Below are positions 17,439-25,610 of a stretch of DNA of 64,000 nt, piece by piece (within the stretch, counting starts at the first letter, position 1; each line of letters starts with the position of its first letter). Both the position numbers and the translations under genes were made by a program. The notes beneath the pieces are model-generated. The model was not told the DNA's origin. It saw nothing but the letters and a program-made list of their open reading frames with translations, and did no database searches. The stretch lies in contig NZ_JBCNLP010000001.1 in assembly GCF_039595395.1 (NCBI RefSeq), positions 2,976,001 through 3,040,000 of the forward strand. Direction: 5' to 3'. The stretch comes from Novosphingobium sp. (GTDB taxonomy: Bacteria; Pseudomonadota; Alphaproteobacteria; Sphingomonadales; Sphingomonadaceae).

Positions 17439-18649
17439 CGGTCGCACTCCCCGAACACGATGTCCATCGCGCCCAGAATGGCGGTGATGTCGGGCAGCAT
17501 GTGGCCCTTGGTCAGGAAGTCCATCGCCTGCAGATGGCTGAAGGCGGTCGGGCGGATCTTGCAGCGATAGGGCTTGTTGCCGCCGTCGCTGACCAGATAG
17601 ACGCCGAATTCACCCTTGGGGCTTTCGGTGGCCACATAGACCTCGCCGGCCGGCACGTGGAAGCCTTCGGTGTAGAGCTTGAAGTGGTGGATCAGGCTTT
17701 CCATCGACTGCTTCATCTCGCCGCGCTTGGGCGGCGAGACCTTGCGGTCCTCGCTCTGGATCGGGCCTTCGGGCATTTCGGCCAGGCACTGCTTCATGAT
17801 GCGCGCCGACTGACGCACTTCCTCGACGCGCACCATCATGCGGTCATAGCAGTCGCCGCTGGTGCCGACGGGAATGTCGAAGTCCATGCGGTCGTAGACG
17901 TCATAGGGCTGCGACTTGCGGATATCCCAGGGGATGCCCGAACCACGCAGCATCGGGCCCGAGAAGCCCCACTTGAGCGCGTCTTCCTTGCTGACCACGC
18001 CGATGTCGACGTTGCGCTGCTTGAAGATGCGGTTGTCCACGAAGAGCGAGCAGGCATCGTCGAACAGCTCGACAAAGCGCTTGTCCAGCCACTCGCCGAT
18101 ATCGACCAGCAGCTTGAGAGGCACATCCTGATGCACGCCGCCCGGACGGAAGTACGCCGAGTGCATACGGGCGCCCGAGGCACGCTCGAAGAAGTTGAGG
18201 CAATCCTCGCGGATTTCGAACATCCACAGCATGGGCGTCATCGCACCCACGTCCATCACCTGCGAACCGATGTTCATCATGTGATTGCAGATGCGGGTCA
18301 GCTCCGCGAAGAGCACGCGCAGATACTGGGCGCGCAGCGGCACCTCCACATTCAGCAGCTTTTCCACCGCCAGAACGTAGCTGTGCTCCATGCCGAGCGG
18401 CGAACAATAGTCCAGCCGGTCGAAATAGGGCAGCGCCTGCAGATAGGTCTTGTGCTCGATCAGCTTCTCGGTGCCGCGATGCAGCAGGCCGATATGCGGA
18501 TCGATACGCTCGACGATTTCACCATCCAGCTCGGTGACCATGCGCAGCACGCCGTGAGCGGCAGGATGCTGGGGACCGAAGTTGATGGTGTAATTGGTGA
18601 TGATCTGATCGCCGGTGGTCGGCGATTCTTCCAGGACAAGACCGGTCAC
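17435..18649 (-). CDS. nuoD: NADH-quinone oxidoreductase subunit D
   Basis: 49-kDa-type subunit of complex I, which lines the quinone-reduction site. 404 residues. The quinone-site loop GPQHPAAHGVLR is present near the N-terminus, with HRGTEKLIE, MNIGSQVMDVGAMTP and PKGEFGVYLVSDG further on. Separate from nuoC here (not fused). The ATG overlaps the nuoC stop by 4 bases. Confidence 0.97.
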   Translation of the reverse strand: MTGLVLEESPTTGDQIITNYTINFGPQHPAAHGVLRMVTELDGEIVERIDPHIGLLHRGTEKLIEHKTYLQALPYFDRLDYCSPLGMEHSYVLAVEKLLNVEVPLRAQYLRVLFAELTRICNHMMNIGSQVMDVGAMTPMLWMFEIREDCLNFFERASGARMHSAYFRPGGVHQDVPLKLLVDIGEWLDKRFVELFDDACSLFVDNRIFKQRNVDIGVVSKEDALKWGFSGPMLRGSGIPWDIRKSQPYDVYDRMDFDIPVGTSGDCYDRMMVRVEEVRQSARIMKQCLAEMPEGPIQSEDRKVSPPKRGEMKQSMESLIHHFKLYTEGFHVPAGEVYVATESPKGEFGVYLVSDGGNKPYRCKIRPTAFSHLQAMDFLTKGHMLPDITAILGAMDIVFGECDR

Positions 18650-19275
18650 TTGGCTTCTCCCTGTGCTTTCTCATCGCCGGGCAGCACGTATTCCGCGCCT
18701 TCCCAGGGGCTCATGAAATCGAACTGACGCAGATCCTGGGCCAGCTTGACCGGCTCATAGACCACGCGCTGCTCTTCCTGCGAGTAACGCAGTTCCTGAT
18801 AGCCCGTCAGCGGGAAGTCCTTGCGGAAGGGATGCCCCTCGAAGCCGTAGTCGGTCAGGATGCGACGCAGATCGTGGTTGCCCGCGAAGATCACGCCATA
18901 CATGTCGAAGACTTCGCGCTCCAGCCAGCCCGCCACCGGCCACAGGCCCGTTACGGTCGGCACGGGCGTATGCTCGGCGGCCGAAACCTTCACCAGCACG
19001 CGATGGTTCGCGGTCAGCGAGAGCAGCATGTAGACCACCTCGAAGCGCTCGGCGCGATCGGGGTAGTCCACACCAGCCATCTCCATCAGCTGCTGGTAGG
19101 CATGCTGATCGCGCAGGATGGTCAGCGCCTCGACGATCTTGTCGCGCGCGATGGTCAGCACGATCTCGCCATGCTCCTCGCGCGCGGCGATCAGCAGGCC
19201 AGCCAGCGAGTCGCTCAGCTTGGCCAGCACGCCCTCATTCGAGGACCATTTGGGTGCGGCATGCACAACAGCCAT
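18646..19275 (-). CDS. nuoC: NADH-quinone oxidoreductase subunit C
   Basis: 30-kDa-type subunit of the complex I peripheral arm, 209 residues. The family signature GWLEREVFDMYGVIFAGNHD, followed by RRILTDYGFEGHPFRKDFPL, is clear. The C-terminus is charged. It starts 12 bases after nuoB and is coupled to nuoD by a 4-base overlap. Confidence 0.96.
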   Translation of the reverse strand: MAVVHAAPKWSSNEGVLAKLSDSLAGLLIAAREEHGEIVLTIARDKIVEALTILRDQHAYQQLMEMAGVDYPDRAERFEVVYMLLSLTANHRVLVKVSAAEHTPVPTVTGLWPVAGWLEREVFDMYGVIFAGNHDLRRILTDYGFEGHPFRKDFPLTGYQELRYSQEEQRVVYEPVKLAQDLRQFDFMSPWEGAEYVLPGDEKAQGEAK

Positions 19276-19287
19276 AGTCTTAGCCCC

Positions 19288-19872
19288 TTAACGCTCGATC
19301 GTGCCGGTGCGGCGGATCTTGCGCTGCAACTGCATGATTCCATACAGCAGCGCCTCCGCGGTCGGCGGGCAACCGGGCACATAGATGTCCACGGGGACGA
19401 TACGGTCGCAACCGCGCACCACGCTGTAGCTGTAGTGGTAATAACCACCGCCATTGGCGCAGCTGCCCATCGAGATCACCCATTTGGGGTTCGACATCTG
19501 GTCATAGACCTTGCGCAGCGCCGGGGCCATCTTGTTGCACAGCGTGCCGGCCACGATCATCACGTCGCTCTGACGCGGGGAGGCGCGCGGCGCGGCGCCG
19601 AAGCGCTCCATGTCATAGCGCGGCATGTTGACGTGGATCATTTCCACGGCGCAGCATGCCAGGCCAAAGGTCATCCACCACAAAGAGCCCGTGCGGGCCC
19701 AGTGGAAGAGATCCTCGGTGCTGGTGACCAGAAAACCCTTGTCCGACACTTCCTGCGACAGGTCCTTGAAGAAGGCCTGGTCAGGCGGCGTCACGGCGGG
19801 CGCCAGCGTCTGGGGGTTCATCAGGCGGCCATTGGCCCCCATGATGGGCTCAAGAGGATTGATGTTGCTCAT
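19288..19872 (-). CDS. nuoB: NADH-quinone oxidoreductase subunit B (cluster N2)
   Basis: Holds cluster N2, the last iron-sulfur centre before quinone. 194 residues from MSNINPLEPIMGANGRL. Ligand motifs are LACCAVEM, GSCANGGGY and VPGCPPTAEALLYG. The ATG (19870-19872) overlaps the nuoA stop by 4 bases; an extension of 27 residues further upstream reads through nuoA and is rejected. Confidence 0.96.
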   Translation of the reverse strand: MSNINPLEPIMGANGRLMNPQTLAPAVTPPDQAFFKDLSQEVSDKGFLVTSTEDLFHWARTGSLWWMTFGLACCAVEMIHVNMPRYDMERFGAAPRASPRQSDVMIVAGTLCNKMAPALRKVYDQMSNPKWVISMGSCANGGGYYHYSYSVVRGCDRIVPVDIYVPGCPPTAEALLYGIMQLQRKIRRTGTIER

Positions 19873-20258
19873 TCCCAGTCCAGAGCTCCCTTCTTCCACG
19901 CATAGATGAAGCCGATCACCAGTTCGGCCAGGAACACCATCATGGTGGCCCAACCGGCCCAGCCGGTCTGCTTGAGGCTGACCGCCCAGGGAAACAGGAA
20001 GGCTGCTTCCAGGTCGAAGATGATGAAAAGAATGGCCACCAGATAGAATCGCACGTCGAACTGACTGCGCGGGTCTTCAAAAGTGGGGAAACCGCACTCA
20101 TATTCCGAAAGCTTGTCAGCTTCCGGCTTATAGGAGCCGGTCAGACGGCCTACCAGCTGGGGCAGGAAAACGAATGCCGATGAGAGTCCCAGTGCGATAA
20201 CCAGGAAAATCAGAATGGGCAGGTAGTGCGACAGGTCGACCAAGGAGCTGACTCGCAT
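19869..20258 (-). CDS. nuoA: NADH-quinone oxidoreductase subunit A
   Basis: Three-helix membrane subunit, first gene of the complex I operon. The ATG at 20256-20258 gives 129 residues (MRVSSLVDLSHYLPILIFL...). The conserved loop LSEYECGFPTFEDPRSQFDV carries the Cys that becomes accessible in deactive complex I. A TTG five codons later would give MVDLSHYLPIL, closer to many homologs, so the exact start is uncertain; neither candidate has a strong Shine-Dalgarno. The operon promoter should lie in 20259-20400. Confidence 0.93.
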   Translation of the reverse strand: MRVSSLVDLSHYLPILIFLVIALGLSSAFVFLPQLVGRLTGSYKPEADKLSEYECGFPTFEDPRSQFDVRFYLVAILFIIFDLEAAFLFPWAVSLKQTGWAGWATMMVFLAELVIGFIYAWKKGALDWE

Positions 20259-20375
20259 TTGTTTGTGGGTTGAGCGGGCCCTAGTACCGCTTGGCGCCAT
20301 GCGCAAGTGGCGGAACCACCGCTAGCTGAACGAATATGCAACTTTGCCTCTTGTCCTTTCGTCCACCCTGTCCGA

Positions 20376-20494
20376 CCTAGGGGGAGGAATAGGTATGAAT
20401 CGGTGCAAAAGGTTTGCTGTCACATATTTGCCGCACTGCACCCTTTATGTCTCTCCCCTAGGACGTAGCACAATCCTGAAAGGCACTGCCCCTC
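20376..20494 (+). promoter_or_regulatory. Thiolase leader with possible Shine-Dalgarno-blocking stem
   Basis: In the leader of the thiolase gene, CCTAGGGGGAG (20376-20386) can pair with CTCCCCTAGG (20453-20462): ten pairs with one bulged G. The left arm contains the Shine-Dalgarno GGGGAGG of a 35-codon ORF starting at 20395; the right arm lies inside that ORF. Folding would hide the ribosome site and translation of the ORF would open the stem. Regulation by this stem is inference. The same 188-base gap must hold the divergent promoters of nuoA and the thiolase; I see no convincing -35/-10 pair. Confidence 0.3.
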
Positions 20495-20502
20495 ATGGCT
20501 GA
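20395..20502 (+). CDS. Possible 35-residue leader ORF upstream of thiolase
   Basis: ATG at 20395, seven bases after GGGGAGG, the strongest ribosome site in this gap. It reads MNRCKRFAVTYLPHCTLYVS... and ends at TGA 20500-20502, overlapping the first 8 bases of the thiolase gene in another frame. This arrangement is typical of translational coupling or a leader peptide. The peptide itself shows no recognisable motif. Whether it is translated is unknown; see the stem at 20376-20462. Confidence 0.3.
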   Translation: MNRCKRFAVTYLPHCTLYVSPLGRSTILKGTAPHG

Positions 20503-21682
20503 GAATTCAGATCCCGTCGTCATCCTGTCCTTCGCCCGCACGCCGATCGGCGGGCTTCAGGGGGCGCTGGCCGATGTTCCCGCAACCCAACTGGGCGCGA
20601 CCGCCGTCAAGGCCGCTGTCGAGCGCTCGGGCGTGAACCCCGAAGAGATCGACCGCCTGTATATGGGCTGCGTGCTGCCTGCAGGGCTCGGTCAGGCCCC
20701 AGCCCGTCAGGCTGGCGTGCTGGGCGGCCTGCCCAAGTCGGTTCAGGCCACCACCGTCAACAAGGTCTGCGGCTCGGGCATGCAGACGGTCATCATGGGT
20801 TCGGAAGCTCTGGCCGCGGGCAGCGTCGATTTCGTGGTCGCGGGCGGCATGGAAAGCATGACCAACGCCCCCTACCTGCTGAAAAAGCACCGCTCGGGCG
20901 CGCGCTTCGGCCATGACACCGTCTATGATCACATGGCGCTCGACGGCCTCGAAGACGCCTATGAGAACGCCGCCATGGGCGCCTTCGCCCAGGACACGGC
21001 CAATGAGTACAAGCTGACCCGCGAGGGCATGGACGACTACACCATCGAATCGCTGCGCCGCGCCAAGGCCGCGATCGAGAGCGGCGCCTTCGCCGAGGAA
21101 ATCGTGCCCGTCACGATCAAGACCCGCGCCGGCGAAGTCGTGGTCGACACCGACGAGCAGCCCGGCAAGGGCCGCCCCGACAAGATCCCCACCCTGCGCG
21201 CCGCCTTCGCCAAGGACGGCACGATCACGGCGGCGTCTTCCTCGTCGATCTCGGACGGTGCCGCTGCCGTGGTCCTCGCCCGTGCCAGCACCGCCGAGGC
21301 CAAGGGCCTGAAGCCGGTCGCCAAGCTGGTTTCCACCGCCGCCCATGCGCAGGAGCCCCGCGAATTCACCATCGCCCCCGTCGGCGCGGTGAAGAAGGTG
21401 CTCGACAAGGCTGGCTGGAGCATCGACGACGTGGACCTGTTCGAGGTCAACGAGGCCTTCGCCTGCGTCGCCATGTTCGCGATGATCGACCTGGGCATCC
21501 CCCACGAGAAGATCAACGTCAACGGCGGCGCCACGGCGCTGGGCCACCCCATCGGCGCCTCGGGCGCGCGCATCATCACCACGCTGCTGGGCGCTCTGCG
21601 CAAGCGCGGGCTGAAGAAGGGCGTCGCGGCGCTGTGCATCGGTGGCGGTGAGGCTACGGCCGTTGCTATCGAGTTGATTTAA
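20495..21682 (+). CDS. Acetyl-CoA C-acyltransferase (thiolase)
   Basis: Condenses or cleaves acyl-CoA (acetoacetyl-CoA thiolase/3-ketoacyl-CoA thiolase family), feeding ketone-body, polyhydroxybutyrate or beta-oxidation pathways. 395 residues, the usual thiolase length. Catalytic residues are visible: Cys92 in NKVCGSGMQ, His in GGATALGHPIGASG, and the second Cys in ALCIGGGEATA. The biosynthetic type (AtoB/PhaA) is likely from length and the MESMTNAPYLL block, but no partner such as phaB lies beside it. It is transcribed away from nuoA, and a composite hairpin repeat follows its stop codon by about 12 bases. Confidence 0.9.
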   Translation: MAENSDPVVILSFARTPIGGLQGALADVPATQLGATAVKAAVERSGVNPEEIDRLYMGCVLPAGLGQAPARQAGVLGGLPKSVQATTVNKVCGSGMQTVIMGSEALAAGSVDFVVAGGMESMTNAPYLLKKHRSGARFGHDTVYDHMALDGLEDAYENAAMGAFAQDTANEYKLTREGMDDYTIESLRRAKAAIESGAFAEEIVPVTIKTRAGEVVVDTDEQPGKGRPDKIPTLRAAFAKDGTITAASSSSISDGAAAVVLARASTAEAKGLKPVAKLVSTAAHAQEPREFTIAPVGAVKKVLDKAGWSIDDVDLFEVNEAFACVAMFAMIDLGIPHEKINVNGGATALGHPIGASGARIITTLLGALRKRGLKKGVAALCIGGGEATAVAIELI

Positions 21683-21693
21683 GTAAGAATAAC

Positions 21694-21930
21694 GCAGGGG
21701 GCGTTACGCCCCCTGCACCCCCGTTACGTCTTCCGACGATACGGCAGTGGCGCCGAAATGGAGCGCCCAAACTCTCCACCTGCGTGACGCTCGGCGCCGC
21801 AGGCTTTCAAATTCATGATCGAAACGATGCGCTGGCTAATCCTGCCTGCGGCGCGGCGACCTTGCGCCTTGGCCGAACCCTTTGCGCAACGCAGACATGA
21901 ATGGGAGCGCGAGGGTGTAACACCCTCGCA
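21694..21930 (+). repeat. Composite hairpin repeat, copy A
   Basis: About 237 bp between the converging thiolase and SH3 genes. Parts in order: a left terminal palindrome with arms GCAGGGGGCGT/ACGCCCCCTGC (21694-21716), the core ACGTCTTCCGACG..GGCAGTGGCGCC, a central pair GCGCCGCAGGC (21794-21804)/GCCTGCGGCGC (21844-21854), a GGCCGAACCC block, and a right terminal palindrome GCGAGGGTGT/ACACCCTCGC (21909-21929). It starts 12 bases after one stop codon and ends 23 bases before the other. No protein is encoded; it may work as a bidirectional terminator. Confidence 0.85.
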
Positions 21931-21952
21931 TCTTATCCTTTATTTCAACCCC

Positions 21953-22453
21953 TTAAGGCTGCCCAACACCCCAAAGCCGATCCTGCCGCACATATCCGAC
22001 ATGCCGGTCGATATCGAGCTTGCACCAGCCGTTCCCGCAATCGCCCAGCTTGCCCACGGCGCCTGGAGCGATCTTCCACAGCAGCCCCGCCGAATCGCTC
22101 CCGCCCGAGCGCATCTCGGCAGGCCCGCGCCCGCGCACGGAGGCCGTGCGCTCATTCCCAAGGAAATTGATCACCATCCAGCCGCGCACGCCGTCCGGAT
22201 CTTCCACGAAGCGCCAGTTTTCCTTGATGCGCAGGATTTTCACCGGGAGGTGGCGGCGGTGGTAGACGAAGCGGATGCCGTAATCCTCGCCCGGCCCCAC
22301 GCGCATGTTGACCTCATCGGCCTTCAGCGACTGCCAATAGGGCGGCTTGCGGTCGGGCGCAGCCGAGAGCCTATCAGAGAGCGGAGCGGTACAGAGGGCG
22401 CCGAGGGCCACCGAAAATGCGGCGGCGGCAGAGACGAAACGGGGGAATGACAT
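21953..22453 (-). CDS. Exported SH3-domain (SH3_4) protein
   Basis: A 166-residue protein with an N-terminal signal peptide (MSFPRFVSAAAAFSVALGAL..), then two bacterial SH3-like segments: LKADEVNMRVGPGEDYGIRF with GWMVINFLG, and a second ending GNGWCKLDIDRHVGYVRQDRLWG. The VNMRVGPG and W(C)KLD..GYV patterns match the DUF1058/SH3_4 family of periplasmic proteins thought to bind cell-wall or peptide ligands. No enzyme domain is attached. It is transcribed alone, just after the terminator of the flavin oxidoreductase gene. Confidence 0.8.
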   Translation of the reverse strand: MSFPRFVSAAAAFSVALGALCTAPLSDRLSAAPDRKPPYWQSLKADEVNMRVGPGEDYGIRFVYHRRHLPVKILRIKENWRFVEDPDGVRGWMVINFLGNERTASVRGRGPAEMRSGGSDSAGLLWKIAPGAVGKLGDCGNGWCKLDIDRHVGYVRQDRLWGVGQP

Positions 22454-22509
22454 GGGTCACTTTCTACGCTCAACTGAGCGGGGGCAGCAAGCCCCGACCT
22501 AAAGAGCAT

Positions 22510-22537
22510 CCCGCCCCGGCTCAAGAACCGGGGCGGG
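22510..22537 (-). terminator. GC-rich hairpin after the flavin oxidoreductase gene
   Basis: CCCGCCCCGG (22510-22519) and CCGGGGCGGG (22528-22537) form a perfect 10-bp stem with an 8-base loop, 12 bases past the oxidoreductase stop codon. A T-run on the minus strand follows only after several bases, so it is a probable but imperfect intrinsic terminator. Confidence 0.5.
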
Positions 22538-22549
22538 CGCTGCAATCGT

Positions 22550-23956
22550 TCAGTCGCCGGTCAGGATGCGATCGACGAGCTGCTTCACCGTGGGGGTGAA
22601 GTTGTTGGAATAGAACGGATCCTGCTTGAAGCGATAGGCCGCGTGGCCCGCGAACATCAGGTTCTGCTCGACGTCGCCGCCATGGGCGATGTCCTGAAGC
22701 GTCTTCTGGATGCAGAAGCTGCGCGGATCGGCCAGGCGACCGGTCGTCCAGTCGTCATGGTCCTTCCAGGCCGAGAAACCGCAATGCGACAGGCAGCCCA
22801 TGCAGTCGGCCTGATCCTTGCGGATCACGGCGCGGGTTTCCGAGGTGACGAACACCACCGTATCGTCGGGGGTCCGCAGCGCCTCGGTATAGCCGGCGGC
22901 AACCCAGCCACGCGCGCGTTCGCGGTCGGTGGGCGTCACCCAGAAGTTCTTGCCCTTCACGCCGACATCGAGCTGAACGGTGTGATCGCCCGCCTCGACC
23001 TTGGAATAGGGCACCTGACGGTGGCTGCGCTCATCCAGATCGAGCAGGAAGGGGTTCTTCACCGCCGAGGAATAGAAACCGGTCGGGCTGAACTTGTGAA
23101 GCAGCACATCGCCCGGCTCCAGCGTGCGCAGATGATCCTTCCACGCCTGAGGGATCGGGCTTTCCTCGGTCAGCAAGGGCCGCGTGCCGTACTGGAAGGC
23201 AATGGCGCCCAGCTCGGGGTTGTCGATCCAGTTTTCCCACTCGCGCAGATACCAGACGCCGCCAGCCATCACGATGGGCACCGAATCAGGCACACCCTCG
23301 GCACGCATGGTTTCGCGCAGCTGCTTGACGCGGGGATAGGGGTCCTGCGGCTTGGTGGGGTCTTCCGCGTTGGAGAGGCCATTGTGGCCACCGGCCAGCC
23401 ACGGGTCTTCATAGACCACCGCGGCCATCAGATCGGCGACCTTGTGATAGGCCCGCTTCCACAGCGCGCGGAAGGCGCGGCCCGAGGAGACGATCGGCAG
23501 GTAATGCACATTGAAGCGCGCCGCGATCTCGGAGAGCTTGTAGGGCATGCCCGCGCCGCAGGTGACGCCGGTGACCAGACCCTTGGTCTTCTCCAGCACG
23601 CCCTCGAGCACTTCCTGAGCGCCGCCCATTTCCCAGAGCACGTTGATGTTGATCGCGCCCTTGCCGCTGGCGATGTCATAGGCGCGGCGCACCTGTTCCA
23701 CCGCGCCGTCGATGGCATAGCGGATCAGCTCGGCATGGCGGCCCTGACGGGTCAGCGCGTGATAGATCTGCGGGATGAAATCGCCATTGTCGTCATAGCT
23801 GTCGGCATTGACGGCCGAAACCGTACCGATGCCGCCTGCGGCCGCCCATGCGCCCGAACTCGCGTGGTTGGTGGCGGCAACCCCCTTGCCACCCTCAACC
23901 AGCGGCCAGACCTCCCTACCCCCGTAGAGAATCGGCTGCAAACCCTTGAAACCCAT
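22550..23956 (-). CDS. NAD(P)H-dependent flavin oxidoreductase, nitronate monooxygenase family
   Basis: A TIM-barrel FMN enzyme of the 2-nitropropane dioxygenase/nitronate monooxygenase superfamily, 468 residues from MGFKGLQPILYGGREVWPLV. Family elements are ASSGAWAAAGGIGTVSAVN near the N-terminus, VTGVTCGAGMPYKL, PIVMAGGVWY and AIAFQYGTRPLLTEE (phosphate/FMN region). It is about 100 residues longer than the classic enzyme; the extra C-terminal part contains a Cys cluster, CMGCLSHC plus a later FCIQK, that could bind metal or an iron-sulfur cluster. The substrate is not known; annotation as nitronate monooxygenase is by family. It follows the methyltransferase gene by 11 bases and is likely in the same operon. 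Confidence 0.8.
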   Translation of the reverse strand: MGFKGLQPILYGGREVWPLVEGGKGVAATNHASSGAWAAAGGIGTVSAVNADSYDDNGDFIPQIYHALTRQGRHAELIRYAIDGAVEQVRRAYDIASGKGAININVLWEMGGAQEVLEGVLEKTKGLVTGVTCGAGMPYKLSEIAARFNVHYLPIVSSGRAFRALWKRAYHKVADLMAAVVYEDPWLAGGHNGLSNAEDPTKPQDPYPRVKQLRETMRAEGVPDSVPIVMAGGVWYLREWENWIDNPELGAIAFQYGTRPLLTEESPIPQAWKDHLRTLEPGDVLLHKFSPTGFYSSAVKNPFLLDLDERSHRQVPYSKVEAGDHTVQLDVGVKGKNFWVTPTDRERARGWVAAGYTEALRTPDDTVVFVTSETRAVIRKDQADCMGCLSHCGFSAWKDHDDWTTGRLADPRSFCIQKTLQDIAHGGDVEQNLMFAGHAAYRFKQDPFYSNNFTPTVKQLVDRILTGD

Positions 23957-23967
23957 CTGACTTTCTT

Positions 23968-24726
23968 TCACCCCTTGCCTGGAACAGAGCGCTGGGCCGG
24001 AGCTATCCCCATCCGGCACGCCTGCATCGAGGACGGAGCCGGTAAAGCACCGGCAGCTTCGAATTCCGCGTAATACCCCGAAATCTCCGGCTTGCGAAGG
24101 AATTCCGTCAATCGATATCCAACGGCGGAAAATTCGCAGAACAAACGGCCCGGGGCAATGCCATGACCAGCGTGAGGGCCGCTGGTCGTGACATCACTGT
24201 CCACCACCACCACCCGTCCTCCGGCGCGCAGCGCAGGCCGCAGATACCAGAGGAAGGCATAGGGCTCGGATACTTCGTGGTACATATGGACCATGAAAAT
24301 GCGGTCAAAACTGTCACGGGGCAAATGCGGATCCGCCTCCGCCCCGTGCTGGATCGACACATTGTCGAGATTTTCGCGCGCCACGCGGTCGCCCAGAGAC
24401 GACAGGCTGACCGGATCGATATCCTCGGCCAGCACGCGCCCCTTCTTGCCGACCTGAGCGGCCAGACGCACGGTGTAATAGCCCTCGCCCGCGCCGATAT
24501 CGGCCACGGTCATGCCGGGAACCACACCGGCCTGGCTCATCACCGAGCGGGCCTCGTCATTGCGGTCACGCTCGGCTTCAGGGGTTTCCTCGGCGGAGGG
24601 GCGCGAGGTCTGATGCTCGGCGCGGGGGAAACCGCGCGCCTCGGGCGGGCGCCCGGCATCGGGATCATCCTGCTGGCAGGCCGCCAGCAAAGCCAGCGCG
24701 AGGCACGAAACGGCACGCAGGCGCAT
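23968..24726 (-). CDS. Lipoprotein with SAM-dependent methyltransferase domain
   Basis: 252 residues from MRLRAVSCLALALLAACQQ: a lipoprotein signal with lipobox LLAAC, so it should be anchored to a membrane outside the cytoplasm. The remainder has a class I methyltransferase fold: motif I VADIGAGEGYYTVRLA, then VLAEDIDP and RIFMVHMYHEV, and GRVVVVDSD. A periplasmic SAM-binding fold is odd because SAM is cytosolic; it may be degenerate, a binding protein, or retained inside. The ATG overlaps the beta-lactamase stop by one base (TGATG), so expression is coupled. Confidence 0.75.
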   Translation of the reverse strand: MRLRAVSCLALALLAACQQDDPDAGRPPEARGFPRAEHQTSRPSAEETPEAERDRNDEARSVMSQAGVVPGMTVADIGAGEGYYTVRLAAQVGKKGRVLAEDIDPVSLSSLGDRVARENLDNVSIQHGAEADPHLPRDSFDRIFMVHMYHEVSEPYAFLWYLRPALRAGGRVVVVDSDVTTSGPHAGHGIAPGRLFCEFSAVGYRLTEFLRKPEISGYYAEFEAAGALPAPSSMQACRMGIAPAQRSVPGKG

Positions 24727-25610
24727 CAGCGGTGGCCCTGCCCCATCCAGCGCTGCAGCCCCGCGCGGGCGGCATCGGCAATGCGCGCCTCGGCGGCGGG
24801 CGTGATCTCGGCATGCGGACCATCGACACGCAGGAAAGCGGTGGCGATCAGTGGCTTGCGCCCCGGCGGGCGGATATAGGCCAGATCGATACAATAGGCC
24901 GGAGCATCGTCATAGGAGGCGGTGCCGGTCTTGTCCCCTGCCCACCAGTCCTTCGGCAGCCCGGCGCGGATGCGCTTGAGGCCAGTGGCGCTCTCATGCA
25001 TCCAGCCAAGCAGCATGGTGCGATGGGCCGGGGTGAGCAAAGGCCCGGTCAGCAGCGCGGCCACGGTGTGGGCCATGGCGCGCGGCGTGCTGGTGTTGCG
25101 GACCTCGCCGAGAGGCACGCGGTTGAGGCTGGGTTCGATGGCATCCAGACGGGTGGTCGTGTCGCCCAGCGCGCGCCAGAAGGCCGTCAGCGCCTCGGGC
25201 CCGCCGCTGCGCTCCAGCAGGAGATTGGCCGCCGCATTGTCGCTGTTGACCACGCTGGCGCGCGCCAGATCGAGCACGCTCATGCCGGTGGAGAGATGCG
25301 CCTTCGTATCCGGCGTATGGCCCAGCGCGGCGACGAAAGCCTCGCTGTAGGTCACGGTCTGGGTCAGATCGATGCGGCCCTGCTGGGCCAGATGCAGCAC
25401 ATGGGCGGCCAGGCTCAGCTTGAAGGAGGAGCACATGGCGAAACGCTCGTCCATGCGCTCGCCAAAGCCCTGCCCGGTGGCGGTGTCGAGCAGATAGAAG
25501 CCCAGCGTGCCGATGGGCGCGCCAGGCTGCGCCAGCGCAAGGCGCGGCAGAGCGGCCCCGGCGCCCAGCGCCGCGACAACTCCGGCGCCGAACGACCGGC
25601 GTTGCATCAT
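24726..25610 (-). CDS. bla: Class A beta-lactamase, Tat-type signal peptide
   Basis: Serine beta-lactamase that hydrolyses penicillin-type antibiotics in the periplasm. 294 residues. Class A motifs: S61-S-F-K (nucleophile region), SDN at 123-125, Glu159 in the omega loop EPSLN, and KTG at 227-229 (GDKTGTASYD). The N-terminus MMQRRSFGAGVVAALGAG has a twin-arginine motif, so export may be by Tat. The start overlaps the prfB stop (TGATG); a second ATG one codon later is equally possible. It lies among peptidoglycan genes, which suggests an ancestral chromosomal enzyme rather than a recent acquisition. The substrate range cannot be read from the sequence. Confidence 0.9.
   Translation of the reverse strand: MMQRRSFGAGVVAALGAGAALPRLALAQPGAPIGTLGFYLLDTATGQGFGERMDERFAMCSSFKLSLAAHVLHLAQQGRIDLTQTVTYSEAFVAALGHTPDTKAHLSTGMSVLDLARASVVNSDNAAANLLLERSGGPEALTAFWRALGDTTTRLDAIEPSLNRVPLGEVRNTSTPRAMAHTVAALLTGPLLTPAHRTMLLGWMHESATGLKRIRAGLPKDWWAGDKTGTASYDDAPAYCIDLAYIRPPGRKPLIATAFLRVDGPHAEITPAAEARIADAARAGLQRWMGQGHR

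Noticed and set aside
20259..20400. Promoter elements for nuoA
   Set aside because: AT-richer spots exist, but no pair with proper spacing that I could support.
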